Below, piece after piece: positions 1-10,852 of a stretch of DNA of 64,000 nt. The stretch comes from Seiridium cupressi. Taxonomy: Eukaryota > Ascomycota > Sordariomycetes > Amphisphaeriales > Sporocadaceae. The translations under genes and the position numbers were made by a program. Location of the stretch: the NCBI GenBank assembly GCA_036674765.1, contig JARVKI010000007.1, positions 682,001-746,000 on the forward strand, written 5' to 3'. The stretch's first letter is position 1. Every line of letters begins with the position of its first letter. The notes under the pieces were generated by a model. The model made no database searches and was not told the DNA's origin. It worked only from the letters and a program-made list of their open reading frames with translations.

Positions 1-180
1 TTCTGCCTTGGATTCTGTGAAGATATTAGAGGGTGCATTGCATCGTCAGCCACCAGTGAACTTACCAAATGAAAGATATAATGCAAATAGCGAATTCTCA
101 GGAGTTCAACTGCTAACTCAACGCGAAAGTGATGAGAGTGTGGTACGCGACCAAAGAGGACTTCGATCGGTGAGCACCAT

Positions 181-1704
181 CTACGAGCGCCAGGCGTGGC
201 ATGTCTCTCCAAAGTCGGGACATGACCTCGATCGTTCTAGCGCCGGTCGAGAGAGGAGGCACATGTTCCAAGCCGGTGAGTGGGAGTTCTCTTGACCTCC
301 CTCCGGGCCTGCTCCGAGCGGCCATCCGATGAGGGGAAGGCCATGCTTCTGGCGGTACTTTGTAACACCACGGGTCGCGATGACTTGGCCATTGGCTCTT
401 CCTTGTTGCTCCGGATTCGACGCCGTGACTGGACGGTTGGCAGCTGCTTGCGACGCAATCTGTGTCGAAGAAGTTTGGACCACATCGTAGCCGTATGCGA
501 TCAAGGGGTACTGCAGCGAGCCGTGCCCGTCGAACTTGGGAGGTTGAACAAATGACGATACCCCTGAATATGGGTCGGTAGAGAACTTGGCGAGTGGGCG
601 ACCGATGTGCTGGTTCAAAAACACCTGGTCAGGGATATCACCCAGGCTGATACCCTCGGCCGCCAACCATGCTTCGGCCTGAGCTACCGATTTGAAACCA
701 AACTCCTCCTTCTCAACCGGCCAGGGAATCTGCTTCGCTGCGGGATTCTCCTTGTTTATGCGCCAGATCATGACGTCGGAGTTTCGCAAGTCCAGCTTCT
801 GCAGTGCCTTGATTGGAGCATCGATCTTCAAGCCAGGGGCGTGCTCGGCAATGTCCCTCACCGTCAGCTTCTCCGGCTTGTACGTGTCGAACTTCACGGG
901 ACAGTTGCAGTTGCCCGCAGCATGGAGTTTGGCATGCTCGGGGATCCATTCAGCACCATACTGAGACGAGAGGCGCACCGCAATCGAAGTTGACGGCTTG
1001 GTGCTCGAAGAAGTAGAAGTGACCGGTTCGTCGATCTCGATCAAGGGGGACAAAGTCAGGTCCCATGCCAGCGCGTGAGGCTTCGTGGAATTGACCATGT
1101 CTGGGACGTTGTGGGGCTTGCCGCGCGAGTGCAAGTCGGCCTGGATGTCCTTCTGCTTCTTACGGTCGGGCTTGTTTCGCTTGCGCCGGGCCTGCTTGTT
1201 CTTGCTCTTGGTCGACTGGTTCGAGGGATGAGGTTGTTGATGCTCCTGAGATTGGGGAACATCCATCCCGGTACGCGAGTAGCTCTCCGGGTCGAAGAGC
1301 ACTTGACCTGCGGCAGCAGTGCTGTCATCGTCTCTGCCCCGGGTCGAATAGGTGGAATCATCCGAAGTCGAAGTGTTACCACCATTGCCGTTGCCGCCGC
1401 CGCCGCCGCCACCACCCAGTCTGACCTTCCCGGTCTCTCGTGGCTGCTGGAGAGCAGGGAAGACGACGCCACACCCACACGTGCCGCGCTCATGCATCCA
1501 TTGGTGCTCGAGAATCACAATCTCAACCCAGCGGGTGTGGAGAATGCGGGCACAGGTTGAACAGCTGCTTGTCACCATCGTGGGTCGCTCGGCAGGGTTG
1601 GGGCAGACAGGGTTGGTGTGTTGGTGGGTAGTCAAAGGGCAAGGGCGTTGAACATGAATCGTGCTGTGCCCGCAGGCATAGCCGATATACTCGACTATAC
1701 ACAT
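181..1704 (-). CDS. Unknown Cys/Gly-rich fungal protein
   Basis: A single open frame of 507 residues that starts at a genuine ATG (1702-1704). I do not recognise the family. The N-terminal 85 residues hold spaced Cys and His (YACGHST, PVCPNPAE, CSTCAR, TCGCGV) that could bind zinc. A Gly run of about eight residues follows near residue 96, then a Ser/Thr- and Lys/Arg-rich low-complexity stretch (residues about 105-200). The C-terminal half (about 240-430) is more globular, with AAGNCNC, KALQKLDLRNSD and KSVAQAEAWLAAEG; the last 60 residues look disordered. There is no signal peptide or membrane segment. Fungal genomes often encode single-exon proteins with this Cys pattern. The function is unknown and I infer none. 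An intron near the 3' end cannot be excluded. Confidence 0.7.
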   Translation of the reverse strand: MCIVEYIGYACGHSTIHVQRPCPLTTHQHTNPVCPNPAERPTMVTSSCSTCARILHTRWVEIVILEHQWMHERGTCGCGVVFPALQQPRETGKVRLGGGGGGGGNGNGGNTSTSDDSTYSTRGRDDDSTAAAGQVLFDPESYSRTGMDVPQSQEHQQPHPSNQSTKSKNKQARRKRNKPDRKKQKDIQADLHSRGKPHNVPDMVNSTKPHALAWDLTLSPLIEIDEPVTSTSSSTKPSTSIAVRLSSQYGAEWIPEHAKLHAAGNCNCPVKFDTYKPEKLTVRDIAEHAPGLKIDAPIKALQKLDLRNSDVMIWRINKENPAAKQIPWPVEKEEFGFKSVAQAEAWLAAEGISLGDIPDQVFLNQHIGRPLAKFSTDPYSGVSSFVQPPKFDGHGSLQYPLIAYGYDVVQTSSTQIASQAAANRPVTASNPEQQGRANGQVIATRGVTKYRQKHGLPLIGWPLGAGPEGGQENSHSPAWNMCLLSRPALERSRSCPDFGETCHAWRS

Positions 1705-2089
1705 GCTGACTGCTTGTCATGGGTAGGTATGTGGATGGGGATGGATGTATGAGGCAAGGCGAACTTGGATCAGGGCAAGTGTTTTGACCTAGATTGTGGA
1801 AAATGTATGTGGCAGAGGAAGTGATGAAGGTTGTAGACACAGTCTCCTGTCTCGCTCCCCTTTGACTCGACTCGTGAGATGGAGCGAGGGGTTGTGCTAG
1901 GAGAGTGAGGGAAACGTTCAGTGTCTGTCACTTCTTAGGCACTAAGGTGGGTGCCAGTTTGTTTGGACAAGTACGTTAGTGTTGTGATGGTATTCGAAAA
2001 AAGAGTGTGGCTAGGTCTCATGAAGGGTTTGGAGAGCTGGAAGAGTTAGGCAAGGTGGATGATATTTGCTGGTTAGGTCTACCCTCAAG

Positions 2090-2935
2090 CTAGGAAGCTC
2101 CCAGTGAATGTAACAGATAAATAAACGTAAACGGGAAGGCACAGAATAAATAGGGCCAATACGTCCAAAATAAACCAGGCGGGTGCAATCATGTAGTGAT
2201 ATATTCGGCGGAAAGCCTTTCGTCCTTCGACGATGATTAGATTAAGTCTTCTATAGAGCTGAGAAGCTCGCAGGAACATAACAGATAAGTAAGCGTAAAC
2301 GGAAGGTACAGAAAAAATAATGCCACTACATCTTGAGTTAATTAGGCGGGTGCTATCTTGTCATGAGTTGTTCAGCAGAAAATAGTTATCCATGACCAGA
2401 TTATATCTGACCCAAAGCTACAGAGTTCGCAATGATGCTAAGCAAGCTTAAAGCGGAAGTTACAGGATGAAATGACTGAGATGAACGTGTTAATTCGATC
2501 AGGCAGGTGCAATTGTGTGATAGTTTACGTGGTAAAAAGCCTTTGTCGATGATTCGATTTGCCATGGCACTAGGTTAGTCGTTGTGAATATGCCAGGCAA
2601 GCATCTTGTGCAAAGAGCGTGGATTCAACCAGGCCGATCATCAGCTTTCACTCCACGGGTGTGGTAAACCCAAAATCATCCAGATGGCGGTTTCAGCGTC
2701 GAGAAAACATACTAGGGAAACGTAGAGCGGCAGGTACAGGATGAACAAGGCCGGCATGTGTCAAGTCCAGCAGGCGGGTGCATTGAGGTAGTGATGTGCT
2801 CAGGTGACTTATATCGTCGACGACGAAACCTGACCTGAAGCTGTGGATGTCCTGGTGAATGCCTTTAATAGGTGCAAACGGAAAGGTATAATATGAAAAA
2901 AATCTAGTACGTGATCAGATACGTAGAGTCTCATA
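2090..2935. repeat. Decayed tandem repeat, unit about 150-170 bp
   Basis: At least three clear and two weaker diverged copies follow each other. Landmark 1 is GGAAGGYACA, with variants at about 2134, 2301, 2455, 2729 and 2879. Landmark 2 is AGGCGGGTGC, with variants at 2176, 2344, 2511 and 2772. The first three copies are 154-168 bp apart. Around landmark 1 the copies share ACAGATAARTAARCGTAAAC; between the landmarks comes an A-rich stretch, then GTAGTGAT and TCGTCGACGATGATT-like blocks. Many differences are C/T or G/A transitions, which would fit old RIP or deamination. No open reading frame spans the units. Confidence 0.75.
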
Positions 2936-2943
2936 ATAATCTG

Positions 2944-3105
2944 CTGGGAAACAAAAACTTTTCATCGATATTTCCGGGTATACCTACATTCAGGGGTGCA
3001 ATCTGTCGTCAATATTTACTAAAACTTTTTGCTTCAGAAAACGTAATGTACTAGGAAGAAAATCCTCGTCGATATTTGTGAGTATGCTCGCGTTCAGGGA
3101 TGCCA
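2944..3105. repeat. Second decayed repeat pair, period about 107 bp
   Basis: Two copies of a 50-60 bp block start near 2944 (CTGGGAAACAAAAAC) and 3051 (CTAGGAAGAAAATCC). Both continue with TCGATATTT, then a GTATRC block, and end with ATTCAGGGGTGC or GTTCAGGGATGC. The sequence differs from the preceding 150-170 bp array. Confidence 0.6.
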
Positions 3106-3726
3106 ACTACGTTAATGAGCGTCGTTCTTAGACAAGAGGATCAGCAGCCGGAACAATGCAGGCAACGTCGCTTTGAACTATACAGACACCATTTGAAAAG
3201 GGCATCTTAATGAGCGTCCTTGCCAGCCTTGGATCACAACGGTATGTTAACGGTTACAGACGAAACGGTTGATCAATAAATAATTGCTGTACATGTATGT
3301 TCATTTCCCGCTGTGGCCCCAATAGAGAAAATAATTCACTCTACCGAAGTGGTATTCCGATTCGATTGGAACTGGACATGTTTCTTCCCTCGAAAGTAAC
3401 CTATTCAATCATTAGGGGCTTGAGGGTAGCTGATTAACAAGAGTCTAATGATAAAATACATGAGAGCAAGAACCAATCACGTTTATAACATTTGCATATG
3501 TAATCTGGTTAACTAATGCTAGCAATGCTCCTAATTAAACTTGTATCCTTCTGCTAATTAAGACAATTTTACTGTTTGGGCCATCTCAATGGTTGAGAAA
3601 TACCAAGTGCGAATTTCCTGGGCAGTCGATATTGCAGGTAGTAAGGGAGTAAGGCACAGAAGGTATAATGGGGTTGTTGGATCTATATTCTATCGATTAA
3701 AGGTTCTTCTCTCTCAAACTTCTAGT

Positions 3727-4272
3727 CTACCAAGAATTACGATGGGCACTAGATCTTCGACATCCCGTCGTTGAGAAGTCATAGCTGGCTCTGCCCCTCG
3801 CCGGGCGCCTCAGACTCGGGTAGCGGAAGAAGATCCTTGCAGGCACCCCCTTTCCATGCAGGACACCCAGTCTGAAAATTTGAGCGGGATAGGCCAGCAT
3901 ATCTTTCAATAGATCCACCCGCAGGAAGTTACGTCCGCCGGGACTGTTGTCGTGATCAGTACGATACTGAGAGCCCGAGAAGGCTTCAAAAATCGCAAAC
4001 GTGGTCTGAGAGTATCTGAGGCCAAACCAAGGGTTAGTTCCTTGTTCCTGAAAGACGCTATTATTGATGTCGCGCAGGAATCTTGCGACTAAATCCTCCT
4101 TGCCTGGCTTTGCTTTGAGGTGCATATAATATGCCTTCTTGCCAGGGTTGTCATCCGTACCATTCAACACGAAGCCCGGATGGAATTTGTCATCTTTGGA
4201 CCAATCCGAAGCCGGGGTGATGGGGCGGAGGTTGGAAGGGTATACACGAGAGATTTGGTCGGAAAAGCCCAT
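3727..4272 (-). CDS. ABM-domain (dimeric alpha/beta barrel) protein
   Basis: Residues about 25-125 match the antibiotic biosynthesis monooxygenase-like ferredoxin fold of small fungal proteins: AYYMHLKAKPGKED (strand 1 and helix), NPWFGLRYSQTTFAIFEAF (strands 2-3), then a HDNSPGGRNFLRVDLLKDM helix. Such proteins are cofactor-free oxygenases or stress proteins, so the substrate cannot be named. I start at the internal Met (MGFSDQ, 4272), because the frame upstream looks non-coding. The last 35 residues (after VLHGKG) are basic and atypical. One base earlier or later in the G run at the VLHGKG codons would give a shorter acidic tail ending in GQSQL and a stop, so the 3' end may be frameshifted or mis-sequenced. 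Confidence 0.7.
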   Translation of the reverse strand: MGFSDQISRVYPSNLRPITPASDWSKDDKFHPGFVLNGTDDNPGKKAYYMHLKAKPGKEDLVARFLRDINNSVFQEQGTNPWFGLRYSQTTFAIFEAFSGSQYRTDHDNSPGGRNFLRVDLLKDMLAYPAQIFRLGVLHGKGVPARIFFRYPSLRRPARGRASYDFSTTGCRRSSAHRNSW

Positions 4273-4955
4273 TGTGATTAGTCTTGCTTGATAGTGTAGG
4301 TTATTATCCGTGTTGTGTAATAGTTTCACGAGGAGTTGTGTGTTGTATAGCAGAGTGGGTTTGTTCAGAAGGTTTAGATACCAGATGTTGACTTGACTGA
4401 GTTGGAAGCTGTGAAAGTTGGTTAAAGACCATCCACGAGCAAGTCATTCACTTATATACTACGATTTCATAGCTTTTCGACGCTGATAAATCGCCATTGA
4501 ATCTTCTAACCCTAAACTGCTGGAAGAATGTTCGAGGAAGGTTGTAATCATTGACTCGAGGCAGTGTGTTCGCGGAGTTCCGGAGTTGTATGGAAGATTG
4601 GTGGCCGCAGTATCGTAAGCACCGAGGACTTTCGAAATTGTATACTGAGATATGATTGCCCTGCTAGTCAATAAGCTATATTGGAGGTTGAAAACAGGGT
4701 ATGTAGTGTAGAGCATAAAGTTGCAACACCTGCCCGGGGTCTTGATTCCAAGAAGCTTCTTGGATTTACGTAGTGGACTCTGTAGAAAACAATTTGAAAC
4801 GGTGAGAGATATATTCAATTTTAATGGTGCTAGGTATCCCGTTCATGTGCTCGGGGAAGCGAGGGTCGTAGTGTTTGAGCGGAGTTCGATCAAAACACGA
4901 GAAATCGTGCAGAAGTGGACACCTTAACGACAACTTCTACGGGTTTATTCCGCCA
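4273..4955. other. Intergenic, no gene seen
   Basis: Nearly 700 bp between the ABM-domain gene and the cystathionine gamma-synthase-like gene. The only long frame (4459-4818, -) has no recognisable domain and unconvincing composition. It presumably holds the upstream region of the ABM gene and the 3' untranslated region of the synthase. Confidence 0.5.
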
Positions 4956-6860
4956 CTAATGTTCATCATCCACCGGTTTGCCACCAAGCGGATCAATATC
5001 AGTTTCCCCGTCCGCCAGGTCAGCTGCCGCCTTCTCGAGCGTCTTGCTTGCCAGATCGCCATCCTCAGTGGCCCGAGTACCAACCTCCTTCATAGCAGCA
5101 ATGGCGTTCTTGCAACGTTCTACCAACACTGAATCGTCTTCCAAGCCAGCGCTGAATCTGATTTGGTTTGGATTGAGACCGTATGAGGCATGGTATTCGG
5201 GATTGTCCTTTCCGTAGATTATCGCATTGTACGGCATAGCGAGAGACAGGTGGGCTCCAAGATGCGGGCCTTGGTGGAAGTCCAGGCTATCGTAGAAGGC
5301 TATGGTTTGTTCCTCTGTTTCGAATTCTACCGAAAAGAGACATCCGTACCCAATTTCGGAGAAATCTGCACTTGACTTGCGTAGAAAAGGTAACAAGTTC
5401 TCCGATCCATCTGCGTACGGAGGATAGCACACTTTGGTAACGGGGACTTTCGGATCCTCCGCCAACCTTTGGAAGTAAGCTGCCATAGCCGCAGCGTTCC
5501 GATTCAGTATTTGGGAGCGAGGTAAGTAATCATCACTGTTCTTGAAAAGTTGATCTGCATCACCAGAAAAAAGCTCATTATGGTAAGCCTCGATGAATAT
5601 GGGCTTGAGGATATCGTAACTGGCTTGGTTGGGGTTGATCACGACGGAGCCAGCCAAGAGATCCGCGTAGCCAGAAAAGGACTTGGTGAGAGAAGTAATG
5701 ACCACGTCTGCAACTGACAGAACGTCGAGGTTGCAGAAGGACCCGATTGTATCGTCGACGGCGATCCAGAACCCATACTTGTCAGCCTGTACAACGGTCA
5801 GTCGCTCGCTATACTTGACAATGGCTGTATCAAATCTACTTACGAGTTTCCGCAATCTGATCAGATCTACGCTGACCAGAATGGGGTTCGACGGGAACTC
5901 CGTGAATATATAACTGCACTGTCCACCCTGCTCAAGGTACTTTTCGAACTCGTTCAGGTCATTCTCATTACACTTGCCGTAGTGTTTTAGTCCGCCGGGG
6001 CTTTCCTCGAAGAGATGCCAAGAGCTGTCTGCAAGATGCGTCAGCCAGCATTCTAGTATAGATCACGCACTACCTACGGAACACAGCGCCAAAAACCGCA
6101 ACGGGGTACGGCCTCGCCTCGACAGCAGCTTCGTGAAACTTTGTAATAGCAGCCATTCCAGATTGGTACAAATAGACGTCTCCAGACTGTACCGGCTTGG
6201 GATACTCCTTGACAGTACCTTTCCCGAGCAACCCAGCTATGCGCTTGCGCAGAAGCTCATGGCTCTTGGTCTCTGGCAGATATGTCGGGTCGGGGGGATT
6301 AGCACCGCTGGGAAACTCTCCGATGTACTTCAGACTGTCGACTTTCGTTAGAAGATACTCCCCCAGTCTAGTTGAGAACCCAAGACCGCCATGCTGCCAC
6401 ATGAATATCGCGCCCGTCATTTTGGGGAGAGGAAACCCGACCAAGTAGAGCCGTATGCCGTCAATCTCGATGACGTGGTAACTCATCTCCTCGGCCTTCA
6501 CGGCTTTGTCCTTTCGAAATTCCGAGATGGCATGTTCCCTATTGGTTTGCCAAACAGCCGGAGACAGGAAACCAACAAGGCCACGACCTTGAGCGATGTT
6601 CAGCTTACTGCCAACCTGCTGAAGAAACTGAGCGGGGATGTCAGCCGGGAGGGGTCTCAGCGTGGAGGATAATCGATTACCATGGCAGACGGGCCAAAGG
6701 GGAAGAAGCGAGGATATATGCTTTTGAGCTGTCTGATGAGTGACATGTCTCCTTCGCGAAACCTCAATGCCGTCTCCCACTTTGGGGCGTGCATGGTGAT
6801 GGTATGAGGCCCCTCCGGTGGGAGCGCATGCCCGAAAGCCGTCTGGACCGCGGCAGCCAT
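4956..6860 (-). CDS. Cystathionine gamma-synthase-like PLP enzyme
   Basis: Four exons (6681-6860, 6078-6627, 5844-6028, 4956-5786) join in frame to about 581 residues. It belongs to the Cys/Met-metabolism PLP enzymes of fold type I, which replace the acyl group of an activated homoserine by cysteine (transsulfuration). The N-terminal extension with HAPKWETALRFREGD and LKSIYPRFF is typical of fungal Str2-type synthases. The catalytic core shows YLYQSGMAAI near the cofactor, then AVDDTIGSFCN, and the Schiff-base lysine in SLTKSFSGYADLLAGS. NPNQIRFSAGLED near the C-terminus fits substrate carboxylate binding. Introns are 49-57 bp with normal ends. The long N-terminus argues against a cystathionine lyase, but fungi carry several paralogues, so the exact reaction is uncertain. 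Confidence 0.85.
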
Positions 6861-7467
6861 GATTCACAGGTGATGCGTCTTGATCGAGTGATTTCAGGTC
6901 GTTTGGTCCGAACTGTGGAAGAAACAGAGCCCACACACTTTGGCAGGATGCCGTTGCTCACTATTATATGACATGATAAATCGTGGTTGGATCAGCCGCA
7001 GCACTTGGATCCTGCGGCCGCATGCGGGCTAGTTAGTGAGTGGCCATTCTCGCCTACCCTGCTCCACATCTTTACAATGTGGGTTGTACCATCTTCATGG
7101 GCGCAAGGGAGCGTTCTGATGTGTTGGAGGGACGTAAAACCTCACTCGAGGAGGTAGGTACAAGTGACGTGAGATAAGGGTCAAGAACCTACGCTGTGCA
7201 TGGTTGACAGCAGGGCTGTAGCGATCATGATGCCTCATCGAAATAAGCTAGCTTCCAATGCTCGATTGATAGTGGAGGATTCAATGCAACATACGAGGTT
7301 TGCAGCCGCCTTTCCATGCCTCACATGATCCTCAAGTCCAGTCTCACCAGCACATGTGTTTATATAGTGGATGACACGATGCGTATTCGCGACGCCGTAC
7401 TTCTCAGCTCTAATTGATATTGGCAGCAAGTTCCCTAATAGCCAAGCACAAGTTTGATATGTAACTA
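6861..7467. other. Intergenic, no gene seen
   Basis: About 600 bp between the start of the cystathionine gamma-synthase-like gene and the stop of VTC4. The 79-residue frame at 7235-7474 (-) has no family signature and overlaps the VTC4 stop region. It likely contains the upstream region of the synthase gene and the VTC4 3' untranslated region. Confidence 0.5.
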
Positions 7468-9851
7468 TCACCAAAGCGCTCGATCCCGCCCCTCAAAGCC
7501 GAAATTCAGCCCAACTGCGATGAACAATGCCGCGCATAAGACTGTGGGGCCCCATCTATCGTAATATTTGACTACACGGCGTTCTCTGATTGCGCCACTG
7601 CGATACAGATAAATGCCAACAGAGTAGCACAAGGCCAGTATGGCAAGCAATGTGAAAACTCCAGCAACGATGAACGACGTGGGGCTCGGCTTCTGACCAA
7701 AGTTCAGCAATGTGACAGCGATGGTCCCGATGTAAATTGAGAATTCGAGCTATGTTTGCATGTCAGTGCATGTCTTTACACAGGGCAGACACAACTTACC
7801 CAGCCAAGGAACGTCCTCTCCGCTGCAAAGTAAACCTTTGGCTCCACGCGAATGGGGACGTAGATCTTCTTCCCCTTCGGCGCCTTGAATTTCTTCGTCT
7901 GCAGTTCCTGCCCCCCGAAAAACATCTGTTGGCGGTTACTTGGGCCTATTGCAGACCCACGTGGATGTGGCGTGAGAGTCTTTATGACACCCCACACGTT
8001 GTTGCTGGCTGATTTCGAGTAGCTCTTTGCAAGTCTGGAGTAATACGTCCAGCCACCAACCCGTCTTGCCTCCTCCAGGGCATCGTCAGAGTCTTCCTCG
8101 TCGTCGGAATCGTAAAGCGCGTAGTCTGCATTTGCAACCCCATCCTCTACGGTTTGATCCTCAAGGTCAGTAAGGGTTAGGGCTTGAGTTCCGTTGGCGG
8201 CGGGCTGCCCGTTGGAGGGCGCAGGACGACCGGCTTGGCCATCTTCCTCTTCGGCATCCGAGTCCAAGTCTTCATCATCCTCATCGTCTGAGGTTGCACC
8301 ACTGGCGGATGACTGCCCAGGACGGCGGATACCAAAGTCTTGAGCTACTGGTTTGCGAATATCAACATCCATCTGGGGCATCCAATATGGTAACAAATGA
8401 ATGCGGTCAGGGAATAAGGTGGCAGTCCCGTGGATAAACTTGGAGAATTTGGGAACGGCTTCGACCAGATGGCTTGAAATGAGCTGGCGCACCCACTCAG
8501 GGGGTTCTTGGCCATGCTGCGTCTGAAGCTTGACCTCCAGGACCGCATAGGGAAAACGCTCAATGTCTCCTGGCGGCAATTGGGAAAAGGGGTAGTCAAT
8601 GCCAATATCCATACGTCGCCAGTTGTCGCCACAACGCTTGGCACCATCAAGATTGTCCTCTCGGATCATTGTTAGCTCGGTGTCGAGAGATATTCGGACG
8701 CGCGCGTCAGCTGGTAGCTGGAAGGCCGTCCGATTGTAGAACGATCTGCAGACTGGCTTGTAGCCTTTCTTCAGGACGGACCACTGAACCTCTTGTGCGA
8801 GCTTCTCATCCCCGGCAATCTGTTTCTCTGACTTCTTGCCCTCCTTGCGGGCCTTTTCGAAGATTGCCCTGGGCAGTAGGTCTCCGCGCATGTAAGCATT
8901 GACATTCTTTTCCTTGATCGAAAACCTTGCCTTGACAGAGCTCTCACCCGTCCAGTCTTCTCGGTGGGTTTTTCGTTCGACGAATATCTGGTCAGTCTGC
9001 ATGCCCCCATACCACCGCAGACGGATGGCTTCGGCCCCTTCAGTCTTTTTCAAACGACCTTCGTATAAGTCCCAGGTGTCCGGGTTGTCGTAATAAATAG
9101 AGGTGATGGCGGCATCCTCAATATCGAACTCCTTCTTAGCGTTAAATACTAGCACTGGGAGATGCTTGAGGATGACGAGCTTGAGTTCCGTGATGTTCTC
9201 CTTGTGAACCCAGTACTTTGTCGTTTGGCGTACGAAGCTACCCTGGCTTCCACCGGCAGAGCTGTCGCCCTTGACAGGGTTGCCTCTTGTCCGAACAATA
9301 TCATACATCCGTGACAGCTTGACCACATCTCTATCGTAGTCTTCCCTAAAGAAGGCCTTCTGGCCCATCATGACGCCCCAGATCGGCTTGAGGTGCTGGC
9401 CGGTGACTTTGTCATGCTTCTTGATGATCTTGAGAAAGCCCGTGTAATTGACCTGGACAAACTTGGCCAGGTCGTGAACATCGGCAATAATATCACTCAA
9501 GAATTCCTCTCTTGCAATGAATTCTTCCTCGCTTGGCCCTGCCTCGTTGGGCCCGCGCTCGTTCATCCGCTTCACCAAATCATCGACTTCTTTCTGCTCC
9601 CACATTATGCGTCGCTGGATCTCCGAGGTCTTGACTTGCGTCTTCCGGTAAACCTTCTCAAGCTGCTCGTCAAGAAGCCTGACAAACTCGACCTCGTCGT
9701 CATTATCCCAATTGGTTGAGGCAGTCGAGGACTCGTGGGTGGAAGGCCCGGAGGAGGCCTTCTTAAGGCGTTGCTTGAGGGCATCGTAGTCGATATAGTA
9801 CCATTGGTACTCGGAGATGATGCTCGAACGGAGCTGCTCGCCGAACTTCAT
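7468..9851 (-). CDS. VTC4: Vacuolar transporter chaperone 4, polyphosphate polymerase
   Basis: Two exons (7800-9851, 7468-7749) with a 50-bp intron give 777 residues. The SPX domain starts at [12 protein letters not shown], the usual first residues of SPX proteins and the reason for choosing this start over the upstream frame. It senses inositol pyrophosphates. The VTC catalytic tunnel domain (about residues 195-485) is rich in conserved basic residues: [12 protein letters not shown]-like [43 protein letters not shown]. An acidic linker ([18 protein letters not shown]) precedes three C-terminal membrane segments encoded mostly by exon 2. In yeast the VTC complex makes polyphosphate from ATP and moves it into the vacuole; VTC4 is the catalytic subunit. 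It is divergent from RMT2, and the shared region has a CACGTG site. Confidence 0.95.
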
Positions 9852-10119
9852 GACAACGGTTCCGGGTTGGGCGCGCCAATTACGCGGTGGTTTTCCGTCT
9901 CGATCCGAGATCCAGGTCTTAGTCTGTGTGCGAATGTCTTCTACAATCAGCATGTGCTAACCATGGGCGAGCGGAAATTCCCAGGAAAGGCAAACAGAGT
10001 GCGGAAATGCAAAACGAAGCGGCGCGACGAGGATATTGGATGTCGTACTTGAGATTGGATAGAGTAGTAGCGGCGGCGGGAACGGTAGCAAGAATGCCCA
10101 GGAAGTAAGAGCAGGAGGA

Positions 10120-10146
10120 AACAACAACAACAACAACAACAACAAC
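10120..10146. repeat. AAC microsatellite, 9 units
   Basis: Perfect AAC trinucleotide run about 270 bp upstream of the VTC4 start, probably in its 5' untranslated region or promoter. On the transcribed VTC4 strand it reads as GTT repeats. Confidence 0.9.
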
Positions 10147-10316
10147 TCCAATAATATGTAACAGTAACAGAATGCGCTTTGGCTGTGATCACGGCTACAA
10201 GAGATTGATGCATCCACAAGCTCCAAGTCCCTACGGTAGATGCCGCTAACCCCACAGCAGCTCCACGATAACTGATAACCGAACTACATAGGCCAATGGG
10301 TGTGTCGTCACACCCA

Positions 10317-10322
10317 CACGTG
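10317..10322. promoter_or_regulatory. CACGTG box (candidate Pho4/NUC-1 site)
   Basis: A palindromic CACGTG in the context ACACGTGCC, 466 bp upstream of VTC4. In yeast the VTC genes are induced by Pho4 through CACGTG-type sites, and Neurospora NUC-1 is the orthologous bHLH factor. Control of VTC4 by phosphate starvation through this box is an inference; other bHLH factors use the same core. Confidence 0.4.
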
Positions 10323-10852
10323 CCTTCCCTGAGGGGGAAGAGAAAAGAAACGTCTTGAAAGTGCCTATGAGCAAAGCCCAATGACGTTGAGCTGGATGAA
10401 ATCATGCAGAGAACGATTCTAGCAAAGCTTTTATTTGTTAATACTTATTGATTATTCATGATTGTGATTATTGTCGATGAGTAACAGAGTACAATTATGC
10501 GACGAGGTTATCCCCCAATGTCCTTAGCTGGAGTTGTGTGACTCGGCGTCACAAATCAAATGCAAGTTTCTGTTTATTTATTTATTTACGTAGTGGTAAA
10601 CTGCCGTCCCATGGAGCTATGGAGCATCGGCGCGGGTATCGTCGCCAACGCCGTGGCGGACGGGCCCAGTAAAATTTATGATTTTCTGTCTGCACTCCCC
10701 GCAGCGTCGTTGTGCCCAAGTGTACCGTTGTGCACGACGGACCATTTCAGAAAACCAAGGGCAAATACCAACTTCTACTTGGAGTAGTGTGACCAAAGAA
10801 AGTCCTTTCTCTTGTTTTCAAAGGCTAGTTACCGAACTCGGGATTGCTCAAG

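Larger units (their letters stand above)
1705..3726. other. AT-rich gene-free interval
   Basis: About 2 kb without a supportable gene. It is clearly more AT-rich than its flanks and holds the two decayed repeat families annotated separately (2090-2935 and 2944-3105). The remainder, 3106-3726, shows many TA steps and no coding pattern. Confidence 0.7.
9852..10852. promoter_or_regulatory. Divergent promoter region of VTC4 and RMT2
   Basis: About 1 kb lies between the two start codons. It contains a nine-unit AAC microsatellite, one CACGTG box, and a run of short ATTTATTT-like repeats near 10573. Long minus-strand frames here (9947-10405) are products of the microsatellite, which reads as poly-Leu or poly-Cys, and are not genes. 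Confidence 0.55.

Noticed and set aside
4459..4818. 119-residue minus-strand frame
   Set aside because: No domain or conserved motif; lies in AT-rich intergenic DNA.
7235..7474. 79-residue minus-strand frame next to VTC4
   Set aside because: Not part of VTC4, whose last exon stops at 7468; no family signature.
9947..10405. Minus-strand frames of 89-152 residues upstream of VTC4
   Set aside because: They exist because the AAC microsatellite reads as poly-Leu or poly-Cys; no domain, and they lie in a promoter.
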